A DNA stretch of 64,000 nucleotides. Origin: Micromonospora lupini. Lineage in GTDB: Bacteria > Actinomycetota > Actinomycetes > Mycobacteriales > Micromonosporaceae. The stretch spans positions 992,001 through 1,056,000 of the forward strand of contig NZ_JAPENL010000001.1 in assembly GCF_026342015.1 (NCBI RefSeq), given 5' to 3'. Positions 1-8,541 of this stretch are shown here, one piece after another. Positions within the stretch are counted from its first letter, which is position 1; the number at the start of each line of letters is the position of its first letter. Under the pieces are notes generated by a model. That model saw nothing but the letters and a program-made list of their open reading frames with translations, had not been told where the DNA came from and made no database searches. Position numbers and translations under genes: made by a program.

Positions 1-867
1 ATCGACGCGGGCCTGGTCCGCCGACTTGTCGCCGAGCAGTTTCCCCGGTGGGCCGAGCTGCCGGTGCGCCCGGTCGAGGTCGGCGGCTGGGACAACCGCA
101 CCTTCCACCTGGGCGACGAGATGACCGTGCGGCTGCCCAGCGGCGAGGGGTACGCGTTGCAGGTCGCCAAGGAGCAGCGCTGGCTGCCGTGGCTCGGCGC
201 GCGGCTGCCGCTGGAGATCCCCACCCCGCTGGCCCACGGGCGACCCGGCGCCGGCTACCCGTACCCGTGGTCGGTCTACGGTTGGATCGACGGCCGGACC
301 GCACGTCCCGAACGGATCGACGACCTGCCCCGGTTCGCCACCGACCTCGCCGCCTTCCTACGTGCCCTGCGCGCCGTCGACACCACCGACGGCCCGGCGG
401 CCGGCCCGCACAGCGCCTGGCGCGGTGGCCCACTGTCCACGTACGACAGGGAGACCCGGGCGGCGATCGAGGCGCACCGCGACCGGCTGCCCGTCGACGT
501 GGTCACCGACATCTGGCAGGCCGCTCTCGACGCCACCTGCTCCGGGCCGCCGGTCTGGTTCCACGGCGACGTCGCGGACGGCAACCTGCTGGTCCGCGAC
601 GGCCGGCTCGCCGCAGTCATCGACTTCGGCTGCTGCGGCGTCGGCGACCCCGCCTGCGACACCGTGATCGCCTGGACCCTGCTGCGCGGCGCGGCCCGGG
701 CGGCGTTCCGCGACGCGCTCGACGTCGACGCGGCCACCTGGGCGCGCGGGCGCGGGTGGGCGTTGTGGAAGGCGCTCATCACGCTCGACGCCCCGGCGCC
801 GGCAACGGCGGCCTGGGCCCGGCAGGTGCTCGACGAACTTCTCGCCGAGCACGCCGTGTCCCGCTGA
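1..867 (+). CDS. Aminoglycoside phosphotransferase (APH) family protein, 5' partial
   Basis: This is a small-molecule kinase of the APH/choline-kinase fold. The reading frame is open to base 1 with family-like residues (the RRLV and VGGWDN regions), so the true start lies before the window and the GTG at 64 is not the start. The catalytic loop reads WFHGDVADGNLLV (the Brenner HGD...N motif) and the metal-binding loop reads VIDFGCCGVGDPACD, so the active site looks intact. Similar stand-alone genes are common in actinomycetes and the substrate cannot be read from sequence. Aminoglycoside resistance should not be assumed. The gene ends 91 bp before a convergent gene. Confidence 0.85.
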   Translation: MDAGLVRRLVAEQFPRWAELPVRPVEVGGWDNRTFHLGDEMTVRLPSGEGYALQVAKEQRWLPWLGARLPLEIPTPLAHGRPGAGYPYPWSVYGWIDGRTARPERIDDLPRFATDLAAFLRALRAVDTTDGPAAGPHSAWRGGPLSTYDRETRAAIEAHRDRLPVDVVTDIWQAALDATCSGPPVWFHGDVADGNLLVRDGRLAAVIDFGCCGVGDPACDTVIAWTLLRGAARAAFRDALDVDAATWARGRGWALWKALITLDAPAPATAAWARQVLDELLAEHAVSR

Positions 868-958
868 TCCCCATCGCGCGCAGGGGTGCCGGCCGCCGAC
901 GCCGACACGTGAGCGACCGGTCCGGGCCGGGCCGCGTCGGTCGCCGGGAGCGGACCCG

Positions 959-1537
959 TCAGCGGCCGGTTCGGGCCGGGGTGGCGTGTTCGGTCTTGCA
1001 ACTCGGGCAGCGCAGCGTCACCCCGGCGGCGGCCGGCACGCGCAGGCGCTGCCCGCAGCCGCAGGTGAACACCCGGGCCGAGCGCAGGTATTCGGCGCGG
1101 TCGCGGCGTGGCCAGCGGCCGTGGCAGCGGGCACACCACTTCGGCGGGTAGCTGTGATACCAGGCCAGCCCGAACGCTCCGGAGACCAGCAGCGCGCCGG
1201 GGACCAGCAGGCCCAGTGGCGCGAGCAGGGCGGGCCACAGGCCGCCGACGCCGTCCGACAGCAGCGCGCCCACCACTGCCAACACGACCACCGGCACGCC
1301 GAGCACCGTGAACCCGAAGCCCCAACCGAAGGCCAGCAGCGACAGCAGGAACACCACCCCCATGCCGCCGGGCGCCCACCGACGGACGCCGTACCCGCCG
1401 CAGCGTGGACAGGTCGGCGAGGCGCGATGGGGTACGGCCCGCAGCGCCTTCGGCGCGAGCCACTCGGTCAGTTTGCCGAGGATCGCCTCGACCAACTTGC
1501 TCGCCAGGGCCTGAAGAAAGGAGCTGAGCACCGACAC
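959..1537 (-). CDS. Zinc-ribbon membrane protein, function unknown
   Basis: This 192-residue protein belongs to no family I can name. An amphipathic N-terminus (residues 1-35) is followed by a CPRCGG knuckle near residue 43. Two or three hydrophobic segments (about 58-90 and 98-125) follow, then a second set of cysteine pairs: CARC near 134, CGCG near 158 and CPSC near 177. The arrangement suggests one or two zinc ribbons on the same side of a membrane hairpin. The start ATG at 1537 follows a purine-rich stretch. It is transcribed convergently with the phosphotransferase and divergently from the beta-propeller gene. The intergenic 1538-1754 shows no motif I can name. Confidence 0.6.
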   Translation of the reverse strand: MSVLSSFLQALASKLVEAILGKLTEWLAPKALRAVPHRASPTCPRCGGYGVRRWAPGGMGVVFLLSLLAFGWGFGFTVLGVPVVVLAVVGALLSDGVGGLWPALLAPLGLLVPGALLVSGAFGLAWYHSYPPKWCARCHGRWPRRDRAEYLRSARVFTCGCGQRLRVPAAAGVTLRCPSCKTEHATPARTGR

Positions 1538-1754
1538 CTCCCTCGGACCGACACGCCAACCCCGGGCAGGGCTGACCCACAGTCATCGTGGCTGGCCCGT
1601 GCCAGCGCACGGCACCACCGCGCCGACGCCGCCTCGACGACGCCAATCCGACACTGCCAACTGACAGCTTCGTTCGTCGTCCGTTCGCCTGATGGCCGCG
1701 CGGGCGTCGGCCGGGACGGCTAGCGTCGGCCCGTCCCCCAGGAGGCCGCCGCGC

Positions 1755-2696
1755 ATGACGTCGTCGTCACCCACCCACCGCCGAACCGCGGAGGTCACCG
1801 CCGTACACCGGATCGGCGACAGCGCGCCGCACAGCGCGTTCACCGACCTCGTCCGGTACGCCGGGACGTGGTTCTGCGCCTTCCGGGAGGCGCGGACCCA
1901 CCTCTCCGACGACGGGGTGCTGCGGGTGCTGACCTCGGCGGACGGTCGGGCGTGGACCTCCGCGGCCGTTCTCCGGCAGGACGGCGTCGACCTGCGCGAC
2001 CCACGGTTCGTCGCGCGGCCCGACGGGCGCCTGCAACTGTTCGCGGCGGCGGCGACCGGGGAGACCAGCAAGACGTTCGACACGGTGACCTGGCTCTCCG
2101 GGGACGGGCACACCTGGGGCGACCCGATTCCGGTGGGTGAACCGGGTGTCTGGGTCTGGCGGGCCGCCTGGCACGACGACGCGATGTACGGCGTCGGCTA
2201 TGCCACCCGTGGGCCGCGGTTCGCCCGGCTCTACCGCAGCGTCGACGGCGTCGACCTACGGCCGTGGGTGCCGACGTTGTTCGAGGGCGGCTACCCCAAC
2301 GAGTCGGGGCTGGCCTTCGATCCGGACGGTACGGCCCACTGCCTGCTGCGCCGCGACGGCGACAGCGCCAGCGCGCAGCTCGGTCGGGCCCGACCGCCGT
2401 ACCGGGAGTGGACCTGGACCGACCTCGGGGTGCGGGTGGGCGGGCCGGCACTGCTCCGGCTGCCCGACGGGCGGCTGCTGGCCGGCGTACGGCTGCTCGA
2501 CGGCGACGTCCGCACCGCGATCTGCGCCGTCGACCCGCAGCGCGGCGCGCTTACCGAACTGGTCGCGCTGCCCTCCGGCGGCGACACCAGCTACCCGGGC
2601 CTGGTCTGGCACGACGACCTGCTCTGGGTCAGCTACTACTCCTCCCACGAGGGACGTACGTGCGTCTACCTGGCCGAGGTCGGCCTGGCCGACTGA
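1755..2696 (+). CDS. Sialidase/neuraminidase-like beta-propeller protein
   Basis: This 313-residue protein looks like the six-bladed sialidase-superfamily propeller. It has repeated Asp-box-like turns (SADGRAWT, SGDGHTWG, SVDGVDLR), an early arginine in a CAFREA context and a late SYPGLVW strand. I start it at ATG 1755 because AGGAGG lies about 8 bases upstream; the longer frame to 1692 lacks a ribosome site. No signal peptide is evident, so it is probably cytoplasmic. True exo-sialidase activity needs an arginine triad that I cannot confirm. A glycoside-binding or unknown hydrolase role is equally possible. Confidence 0.6.
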   Translation: MTSSSPTHRRTAEVTAVHRIGDSAPHSAFTDLVRYAGTWFCAFREARTHLSDDGVLRVLTSADGRAWTSAAVLRQDGVDLRDPRFVARPDGRLQLFAAAATGETSKTFDTVTWLSGDGHTWGDPIPVGEPGVWVWRAAWHDDAMYGVGYATRGPRFARLYRSVDGVDLRPWVPTLFEGGYPNESGLAFDPDGTAHCLLRRDGDSASAQLGRARPPYREWTWTDLGVRVGGPALLRLPDGRLLAGVRLLDGDVRTAICAVDPQRGALTELVALPSGGDTSYPGLVWHDDLLWVSYYSSHEGRTCVYLAEVGLAD

Positions 2697-2739
2697 CCGG
2701 GTCTGGCCGCGCGACGCGGCTGTCGGTTAGCGTGCCGGC

Positions 2740-3495
2740 ATGCCATCGACGCTCGACGAATCGACGGACCCGTACTGCCTTCGTCCCGGGGAGGCCGCCG
2801 AGCTGCTGCGCGGGCACCCGTGGCGGCGGTTCGTGGCGATCGGCGACAGCGTCGTGGAGGGCATGTGCGAGCCGACCCCGGGCTACCCGGACGTGCAGTG
2901 GGTCGATCGGGTCGCCGCCGAGCTGACCGCCGCCCGCCCCGGCCTGGCGTACCGGAATCTGGGTCGGCGGGGGCTGCGCGCGCACCAGGTGCGCGCCGAG
3001 CAGCTCGCTCCGGCGCTGGCCTTCGCGCCGGACCTCGCGCTCGTGGTCTGCGGCGGCAACGACGCCTTCCACCCGAAGTACGACGCCGACGCGGTGGACG
3101 CCGAGCTGACCGCGATGATCGGCGCGCTGCGGGATGCCGGCGCGGACGTGCTCACGGTGGGCATGTTCGACGTGTCGCACAGCCCGGCGGTGCCCGACGT
3201 GCTGCGGCCAGGACTGGCCGGACGAATGCGCCAACTGTCGGCACACACGGCCAGCCTGGCCCAACGCCACCACACCATCCACGTGCACCTGACGGACCAC
3301 CCGCTGACAACCGACCCCACCCTGTACAGCACCGACGGCCGCCACGGCAGCGCCCGCAGCGACGCCATAGCGACAGCGGAGACCCTCCGCGCCCTCTCTC
3401 GCCGCCTCCAAGCCCCCTCCGCGCCCCCGGTTAACCCCCGCCAACCCGTCGATCATGAAGTTATTGCCACGACACGCCGCCGCGGAGGGCAATAA
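2740..3495 (+). CDS. SGNH/GDSL-family hydrolase
   Basis: This 251-residue esterase-like enzyme shows block I as AIGDSVVEG (nucleophile Ser) near residue 36, an Asn/Gly block around YRNLGRRG, and block III as CGGND near residue 105. The block V Asp-x-x-His is not clear. The closest C-terminal candidate is STDGRHGS, which should be checked. The last about 15 residues are translated from one arm of the palindrome at 3447-3509, and the TAA stop lies inside the other arm, so the C-terminus may have been reshaped when that repeat arrived. It sits 43 bp behind the beta-propeller gene and could be co-transcribed with it. The natural substrate is unknown. Confidence 0.8.
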   Translation: MPSTLDESTDPYCLRPGEAAELLRGHPWRRFVAIGDSVVEGMCEPTPGYPDVQWVDRVAAELTAARPGLAYRNLGRRGLRAHQVRAEQLAPALAFAPDLALVVCGGNDAFHPKYDADAVDAELTAMIGALRDAGADVLTVGMFDVSHSPAVPDVLRPGLAGRMRQLSAHTASLAQRHHTIHVHLTDHPLTTDPTLYSTDGRHGSARSDAIATAETLRALSRRLQAPSAPPVNPRQPVDHEVIATTRRRGGQ

Positions 3496-3509
3496 CTTCA
3501 TGATCGACG
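3447..3509. repeat. Long perfect inverted repeat between convergent genes
   Basis: Two 22-base perfect complementary arms (3447-3468 and 3488-3509) flank a 19-base loop. The arms begin CGTCGATCATGAAGTTATT. A further outer match, with one mismatch, pairs 3432-3442 with 3518-3528, so the full hairpin approaches 100 bases. It contains the stop codon of the SGNH gene and its outer arm contains the TAA stop of the ATP-grasp gene. It could act as a bidirectional terminator, although no U-tract follows. A similarly built palindrome lies at 52183-52233. Confidence 0.8.
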
Positions 3510-3525
3510 AGGCAGAAGGTGGGGG

Positions 3526-4884
3526 TTAGTCGGTGAGGAGGATTCCGGTGAGGAGTACTCCGTGGGCCAGGTTGAGGATTCCGTCGCCGCCCGGGTAGCC
3601 GACCCGCGCCAGGCCGCCGGAGGCCGTCCGGCCGAACAGGTACGGCGCCAGGGAGTACGGGACGTCGGCCGTCACCGTCTCGCCGGTCTCGATCTGCACG
3701 AAGTCCATCGGCACCCGGTCGGCGGGCAGGTACCGCTGCAGGATCGCGCCGCCCCGGTCGACTGCCGCGCGCAGACCCTCGGCCCAGTCCGTCGGGCTCA
3801 GGTCGGGGCCGATCAGCACGCCGTGCCCGGCTGAGCCGTCCGCCGGTTTCGCCACCAGCTCGGCCTGCTCGGCGAGCGCGCGGTCGAGCACCGCGACGGT
3901 CAACGGCACCGTGTACGGCACGTGCCGGCGGATCAGCGTCTGGTCGTCGGCGGGCAGGGCGTCCACGTCCTCCCACAGCCAGGCGAAGGTGGTCTTGTTG
4001 CCGAGCAGCCAGGCCGCCGCCGACACGTACATCGGCAGCGTGCCGGCGGCAAGCGCGCCGGCCACCGCGTCCAGGCCGGCGGTCGGGGTGACCCGGTTGG
4101 GCACGAAGAGCCGGAAGAGCGCGTCGACAGGCGCGCCGTCGACCACGAGCCGTTCGTCGGCGTCGAGTGTGGCAGTGGACAGGGGCGCGATGACCAGGTC
4201 GATGCCGAAGTCGCGGGCCCGTACGGCGAGGGGGTCGAGGATCCGGATGAACGTCTCGGGATCGTCCAGGCCCGGGTAGTCGGCGTCGAAGTCCATCAGC
4301 AGCGCCAGCCGGGCGCCCTCGGGCAACCCCAGCTCCTCGCGGATCGCCACGAAGCGCTGGTCCAGCAGCGACGGCGCGGCGCGTACCGGCAGCTCGTCGA
4401 GGATGCCGTGCTCGGCGTAGAGCTGCGCGAACCGCTGGATGACTGTGTCGGCGTCGAATCCGCCGCCGAGGCTGCTGTCGATGTTGTACTCGACGAACTT
4501 CGGCACGCCCTCGGTGAAGATCACGTCCGGCCGGTACGCGGCCAGCAGCGCCTCGGTCAGCGGCTCCGACTCGTCCAGCAGCCGGGTCTCCCCCGCCGGG
4601 ACGCCGAGCAGCCGGCGCAGCTCACCGGCCGTGTCCACACGCCGCCGGCAGGCGTCCAGGACGAGTTGGGCCAGCCGGTCGCAGACCTCGTTGAGCTCCC
4701 GCCAGGCGTCGGCGGTCAGGACCGGGGGTCGGGCCAGCCGCCACTGCTTGTTGTAGGTGGCCCGGCCGTGGAAGACGCGTTCCCAGGCGGCCGCGCCGCT
4801 GGCCACCATGGCCCGGCGGGCCGGCTCCGGCAGGTCGGTCCAGGCCCCGTCGGCAGACGGCCACGAGTAGTTCGGGTCGATCAT
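3526..4884 (-). CDS. ATP-grasp ligase (glutathionylspermidine-synthase/circularly permuted type)
   Basis: This 452-residue ligase would join a carboxylate to an amine through an acyl-phosphate. Family-like features are FVEYNIDSSLGGG (Glu/Asn metal-binding region) near residue 125, a glycine-rich nucleotide loop KPADGSAGHGVLIG near 345, and an LQRYLPADRVP strand near 382. I start it at ATG 4884, which forms an ATGA overlap with the E1-beta stop. The longer open frame to 5532 is a shadow of E1-beta. It is the last gene of operon A, so it plausibly forms an amide in the product or conjugates an amine, but the substrates are inference. The gene ends in the outer arm of the palindrome. Confidence 0.7.
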   Translation of the reverse strand: MIDPNYSWPSADGAWTDLPEPARRAMVASGAAAWERVFHGRATYNKQWRLARPPVLTADAWRELNEVCDRLAQLVLDACRRRVDTAGELRRLLGVPAGETRLLDESEPLTEALLAAYRPDVIFTEGVPKFVEYNIDSSLGGGFDADTVIQRFAQLYAEHGILDELPVRAAPSLLDQRFVAIREELGLPEGARLALLMDFDADYPGLDDPETFIRILDPLAVRARDFGIDLVIAPLSTATLDADERLVVDGAPVDALFRLFVPNRVTPTAGLDAVAGALAAGTLPMYVSAAAWLLGNKTTFAWLWEDVDALPADDQTLIRRHVPYTVPLTVAVLDRALAEQAELVAKPADGSAGHGVLIGPDLSPTDWAEGLRAAVDRGGAILQRYLPADRVPMDFVQIETGETVTADVPYSLAPYLFGRTASGGLARVGYPGGDGILNLAHGVLLTGILLTD

Positions 4885-5858
4885 GATGAGTCCTTCATGG
4901 TCAGGTGGATGGCGGTGGCGAGCTGCTCCCGGGAGGGCTGCACAGCCCGGTCCAGGGCGGGGGCGAACGGCAGCACGGCCCCGTCCGGGCGGGTGACCCG
5001 GCGCGGCGGGGCGAGCAGCCGGATCCGCTCCACCACCGAGGCGATGATCTCGGCGGCGATGCCGCAGGACCGGTTGCCGTCGTCGAGCACCACGAGCCGC
5101 CCGGTGCGGGCCACCGACTCGGTCAACCCGTCGATGTCGAAGGGGTACAGGGTGCGCGGGTCGAACACCTCGACCGAGACCTGGCCGGCCAACTCCTCGG
5201 CCACGGCCAGCGCGTCGTGCACGAGATGCCCGATCGCGACGACTGTCACGTCGTCGCCGTAACGGTGGACGCGGCCCCGGCCCAGCGGCACCGGCTCCAG
5301 GTCGACCACGTCGTCGCGCACGTCCATCGCGCCGGCCGGTGCGAACACCACCACCGGGTCGTCGTGGCGGATCGCGGTGACCAGCAGCCCGTACGCGTCG
5401 GCCGGGGTGGCCGGCACGACGGTGACCACTCCGACGTGTGCGAAGAGGCTGTACGGGTGGTCGGAGTGCTGCCCGGCCCAACCGGTGCGCGACCCGGAGC
5501 CGGGCACCAGGTAGGTGACGGGGACACTGCACTGCCCGCCGGTCATCAGCGGGAACTTGTGCGCGTGGTTGACGATCTGCTCGAAGACCAGGAACAGCAG
5601 CGACGGGATCTGGAACTCGATCACCGGCCGCAGTCCGGCCAGCGCCGCCCCGGTGGCGAAGCTGGTGAACGCCTGCTCCGACAGCGGCGTGTCGCGGACC
5701 CGCTCGGTCCCGAACCGCTTCGCCAGCCCGGTGGTCACCAGTGACGCCCCGACCTGGACGTCCTCGCCGAGCAGGAAAACCGTCTCGTCGCGCGCCAGCT
5801 CGTCGGCGAGTGCCCGGGTCAGCGCCCGGCGGTACGACAGTCGCGGCACCTCAGCCAC
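4881..5858 (-). CDS. 2-oxoacid dehydrogenase E1 component, beta subunit
   Basis: This 325-residue pyruvate/branched-chain-type E1-beta is of normal family length. It shows the N-terminal FLLGEDVQVGAS segment with the conserved acidic residue, DTPLSEQAF, a potassium-loop-like GSGSRTG, and the C-terminal transketolase domain (VVAIGHLVHDAL, EVFDPRTLYPFD). With E1-alpha it forms the thiamine-diphosphate heterotetramer that decarboxylates a 2-oxoacid. No E2 or E3 gene is nearby. It overlaps E1-alpha by 8 bases and the ATP-grasp gene by 4. In this operon the pair may make an acyl thioester, or transfer the acyl group to a carrier protein as the E1-like enzymes of glycolyl-ACP formation do. This is inference. 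Confidence 0.88.
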   Translation of the reverse strand: MAEVPRLSYRRALTRALADELARDETVFLLGEDVQVGASLVTTGLAKRFGTERVRDTPLSEQAFTSFATGAALAGLRPVIEFQIPSLLFLVFEQIVNHAHKFPLMTGGQCSVPVTYLVPGSGSRTGWAGQHSDHPYSLFAHVGVVTVVPATPADAYGLLVTAIRHDDPVVVFAPAGAMDVRDDVVDLEPVPLGRGRVHRYGDDVTVVAIGHLVHDALAVAEELAGQVSVEVFDPRTLYPFDIDGLTESVARTGRLVVLDDGNRSCGIAAEIIASVVERIRLLAPPRRVTRPDGAVLPFAPALDRAVQPSREQLATAIHLTMKDSS

Positions 5859-6822
5859 CTCCGGTGCGGACGGTCAGGCCGCTGGCGTACAGGTAGGTCA
5901 ACGCGTCGGCCGGGTCAGGCTCCGGGCTTTCCAGGGCGAAGCGCACCGCCGCGTCGAGCGTCGCCTCGACCTCGGCGTCCACTGCGGCACGGTCGGCGTC
6001 GGGAAGCCGCTCGCCCTGGATGCGCACCGGGTCCCGGGCCCGGCCCCGGCTCACCTCGTCGGGCGGGCGGTAGTCGAGGCGTACCGCGTGTTCGAAGGTG
6101 TGGTGGGCGTCGAAGCGGTAGGTCCGGGCCTCGATCAGCTCCGGGCCGCCGCCGGAGCGCATCCGGCCGACGGCGGCGGCCGACGCGTCGCGTACCGCCT
6201 CGGGGTCCTGGCCGTCGACCTCGACGGCCCGGATGCCGAAGGCGGCGGCGCGGCCGGCGATGCTGCCGGCCACCGCTCCGGCGACAGGCATGGTGGTGGC
6301 GTAGCCGTTGTTCTCGCAGACGAACAGCACCGGCACCCGCCACAGCGCGGCCAGGTTGAACGCCTCCAGAAGCATCCCCTCGTTGACCGCGCCGTCGCCG
6401 AAGAAGCTCACCCCTACGGTGTCGTGGCCCTGCCGTCGCCGGGCCCACACCGCGCCGGTGATGATCGCCCCGGAGGCGCCGACGATGGCGTTCGCGCCGA
6501 GCACGCCGATGCTGAAATCGGCCGCGTGCATCGAGCCGCCCCGCCCGGAGTTGAGACCGGTCAGCCGGCCGCACAGCTCGGCGAGCATCCGGGCCGGGTC
6601 GGCCCCGCGCGCCAGCACGTGCCCGTGGCCGCGGTGGGTGCCGGCGAGCACGTCGTCGACACCCAGGGCGGCGCAGACGCCTGCGGCGATCCCCTCCTGA
6701 CCGAGGTACGGGTGGATGCCGCCGACGATCTGCCCACCGTGGACCAGCTCCACCGCACGTTGCTCGAACCGGCGGATCAGCCGGACCGTGCGGTAGAGCC
6801 GGACCGGGTCGGCGTCGGTCAC
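5851..6822 (-). CDS. 2-oxoacid dehydrogenase E1 component, alpha subunit
   Basis: This 323-residue subunit carries the thiamine diphosphate site. The classic GDG...NN motif runs from [10 protein letters not shown] (about residue 150) to VCENN about 25 residues later. The [14 protein letters not shown] and [10 protein letters not shown] segments are also family hallmarks. The loop [11 protein letters not shown] replaces the usual regulatory phosphorylation loop but keeps histidines. The start is GTG 6822, in a GTGA overlap with the DUF3050 stop; the open frame continuing to 7452 is a shadow. The substrate is unknown. An aryl 2-oxoacid (4-hydroxyphenylpyruvate or 4-hydroxybenzoylformate) is attractive because hydroxymandelate synthase is in the same operon. 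Confidence 0.88.
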   Translation of the reverse strand: MTDADPVRLYRTVRLIRRFEQRAVELVHGGQIVGGIHPYLGQEGIAAGVCAALGVDDVLAGTHRGHGHVLARGADPARMLAELCGRLTGLNSGRGGSMHAADFSIGVLGANAIVGASGAIITGAVWARRRQGHDTVGVSFFGDGAVNEGMLLEAFNLAALWRVPVLFVCENNGYATTMPVAGAVAGSIAGRAAAFGIRAVEVDGQDPEAVRDASAAAVGRMRSGGGPELIEARTYRFDAHHTFEHAVRLDYRPPDEVSRGRARDPVRIQGERLPDADRAAVDAEVEATLDAAVRFALESPEPDPADALTYLYASGLTVRTGGG

Positions 6823-7610
6823 GCCGGCCCCTTGACCGCGGCGAGGATGTCGTCCCAGAGCCGGGCGCGGGCGGCGAGGGCGGTGTTGACCGTGTCGGCG
6901 CACTCCTGCCACTTGGTGTCGTCGTCGCCGCACAGGTCGGCGAGCATCTGCATGGCCATCGGGGTGTGCTGCTCGCCGTCGACCTCGATGTGCCGCTCCA
7001 GGTAGTCGACGAACGTGTGCAGCCGGTTGCTGCGTTCGTTGACCGCGACGACCTGCGTGAACATGTCCGGGATGAGGTCCTCCCGGCCGAACGCGAAGGC
7101 CGCCGCCTGGCAGTGCACAGGGGTGGACTCGATGATGTGCCAGGTGGTCGCGGCGAACGTCGCGGACGCGGCCGGCGCCCCCGCCTCGGCGAGCGCGTCG
7201 GTCACCGGCCGGCCGGCGCGCAGCAGATCGACGAGGGAGTTGACGGCTGTGGTGTCCGCTCCCGCCTCGGCCATACCCCCCACGTACAGCTCGAAGTGGC
7301 TGATGTAGCCCTCGCCCAGCTCGTCGCTCTCCTCCACCATGACGATGTCGTTGATGAGGCGGCGGCTGCCCGTCGGACCGGTCGGGATCCACGGGACGGT
7401 CACGCAGGTGAGCTGCCGCTGCAACGACTTCAGCAGGGACATGAAGTCCCACACCGCGAAGACGTGGTGCTCCATGAACGTGACGAGCGCCTCGTGGGTG
7501 TCCAGATTGGCGTAGAGCGGGTGCTTCACCACGGCGTCGCGTCGCTCGGTCACCGCCCGTTCCAGCCGCTCGATGCCCGGGTGCGTCCTACCCCAGTCGT
7601 AACGTGACAT
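6819..7610 (-). CDS. DUF3050 family protein, haem-oxygenase-like fold (possible diiron oxidase)
   Basis: This 263-residue, all-helical protein matches DUF3050 by segments such as [17 protein letters not shown] (about residue 46) and [17 protein letters not shown]. Acidic and histidine residues that could bind metal occur in four helices: MEHH, the VEESDE and SHFELY pair, HIIES and [13 protein letters not shown]. This pattern resembles haem-oxygenase-like diiron oxidases and oxygenases (HDO superfamily), which cleave C-C bonds, hydroxylate or oxidise amines in biosynthetic pathways. The assignment to DUF3050 is from recognition and the enzymatic role is inference. It is tightly coupled to E1-alpha and sits directly after the Fe/2-oxoglutarate enzyme, so both probably act on the same precursor. 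Confidence 0.7.
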   Translation of the reverse strand: MSRYDWGRTHPGIERLERAVTERRDAVVKHPLYANLDTHEALVTFMEHHVFAVWDFMSLLKSLQRQLTCVTVPWIPTGPTGSRRLINDIVMVEESDELGEGYISHFELYVGGMAEAGADTTAVNSLVDLLRAGRPVTDALAEAGAPAASATFAATTWHIIESTPVHCQAAAFAFGREDLIPDMFTQVVAVNERSNRLHTFVDYLERHIEVDGEQHTPMAMQMLADLCGDDDTKWQECADTVNTALAARARLWDDILAAVKGPA

Positions 7611-7611
7611 G

Positions 7612-8541
7612 TCAGCCTCCCTGCGGGGCGCGGTGGCGCCAGATGACGGGGCAGTAGTCGGGGTCCGCGTAGTCCGGCCGCCCGTCGTGGGTGCGGCGGA
7701 CCAGCACGTCGTGGTTGTACGCGGCGAGCGTGCCGTCGGAGAGCGGATACTCCCGCCAGGCGTTGTCGCCGTCCTGCAGGTGCAGCGAGATCGCCTGTCG
7801 GGGGCGACCGCTGACGTTGGGGCCGCTGCCGTGGTAGGTGCGGCAGTGGTGGAAACTCACGTGCCCCTTGGGGATCACCATCGGGATCTTGCGGATCTCC
7901 GCGTCGTTGTGCGCGGCGTTCTCGGCGAGCATCTCCTCGAGCTGGCTGCGGTCGCGGTCGGCGAAGTGCCGCACCACTGTGTCGTCGGCGCCGATCTCCT
8001 TCCACAGGTGCGAGCCGTCGACCATCGTGATGGTGCCCATCTCCTCCCCGCAGTCGTGGAAGGGGATGAACGCGGTGAGCATCTTCTCCGACGACGACGA
8101 CGCCCAGTAGTGCTTGTCGAAGTGCCAGGGCACGATGTTGCTCGGCTCGCCGGAGATCGGCGGCTTGTAGATCAGCGTGGACTGGAAGACGCGGATCTCG
8201 TCGGCCTCGGCGAGCCGGGCGGCGACCGCGCCGATGAGCGGTTTGCGCAGGATCGCGCCGAGCCCGTCGTGCTCGTGGTGGACGTAGTCGTTGTGCCGCT
8301 GCACCGACCCCAACGACGGCTCCCAGTAGGCGAGCTTCGGTGGCCGCACCGGCAGCCGGCGGTCCCGTTCGCCGTCGTAGTAGCGCTGCGTGGCGGCGGC
8401 GAGGATGTCCACCTCGTCGTCGGTGAAGATTTTCTTCGACAGGTACCAGCCGTGCTCGGCGTAGTGCCGCACGTCGTCGTCGGAGGGCAGCAGCGCCTGC
8501 TCCTCGGCGGTCAGCGCGGGCTCGAACTCGGTAGCGGTCAT
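7612..8541 (-). CDS. Phytanoyl-CoA dioxygenase family Fe(II)/2-oxoglutarate oxygenase
   Basis: This 309-residue enzyme has the PhyH double-stranded beta-helix. The facial triad begins with WHFDKHYW (His-x-Asp) near residue 139 and the distal histidine is in [10 protein letters not shown] near 237. The 2-oxoglutarate-binding Arg is likely in RPRQAIS. These enzymes hydroxylate, desaturate or halogenate small acids. The Asp of His-x-Asp is present, which argues against a halogenase. Its stop is one base from the start of the DUF3050 gene and its start overlaps the hmaS stop by 4 bases. A carrier-bound or free aryl acid is a likely substrate, but this is not provable here. Confidence 0.85.
   Translation of the reverse strand: MTATEFEPALTAEEQALLPSDDDVRHYAEHGWYLSKKIFTDDEVDILAAATQRYYDGERDRRLPVRPPKLAYWEPSLGSVQRHNDYVHHEHDGLGAILRKPLIGAVAARLAEADEIRVFQSTLIYKPPISGEPSNIVPWHFDKHYWASSSSEKMLTAFIPFHDCGEEMGTITMVDGSHLWKEIGADDTVVRHFADRDRSQLEEMLAENAAHNDAEIRKIPMVIPKGHVSFHHCRTYHGSGPNVSGRPRQAISLHLQDGDNAWREYPLSDGTLAAYNHDVLVRRTHDGRPDYADPDYCPVIWRHRAPQGG

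Noticed and set aside
276..1646. Long minus-strand open frame across the phosphotransferase region
   Set aside because: It is Arg/Ala-rich, has no domain, and is antisense to a clear kinase. It is a GC-rich shadow.
5851..7452. 533-residue version of E1-alpha with a long N-terminus
   Set aside because: The first about 210 residues are a shadow of the DUF3050 gene. The conserved E1-alpha start fits GTG 6822.
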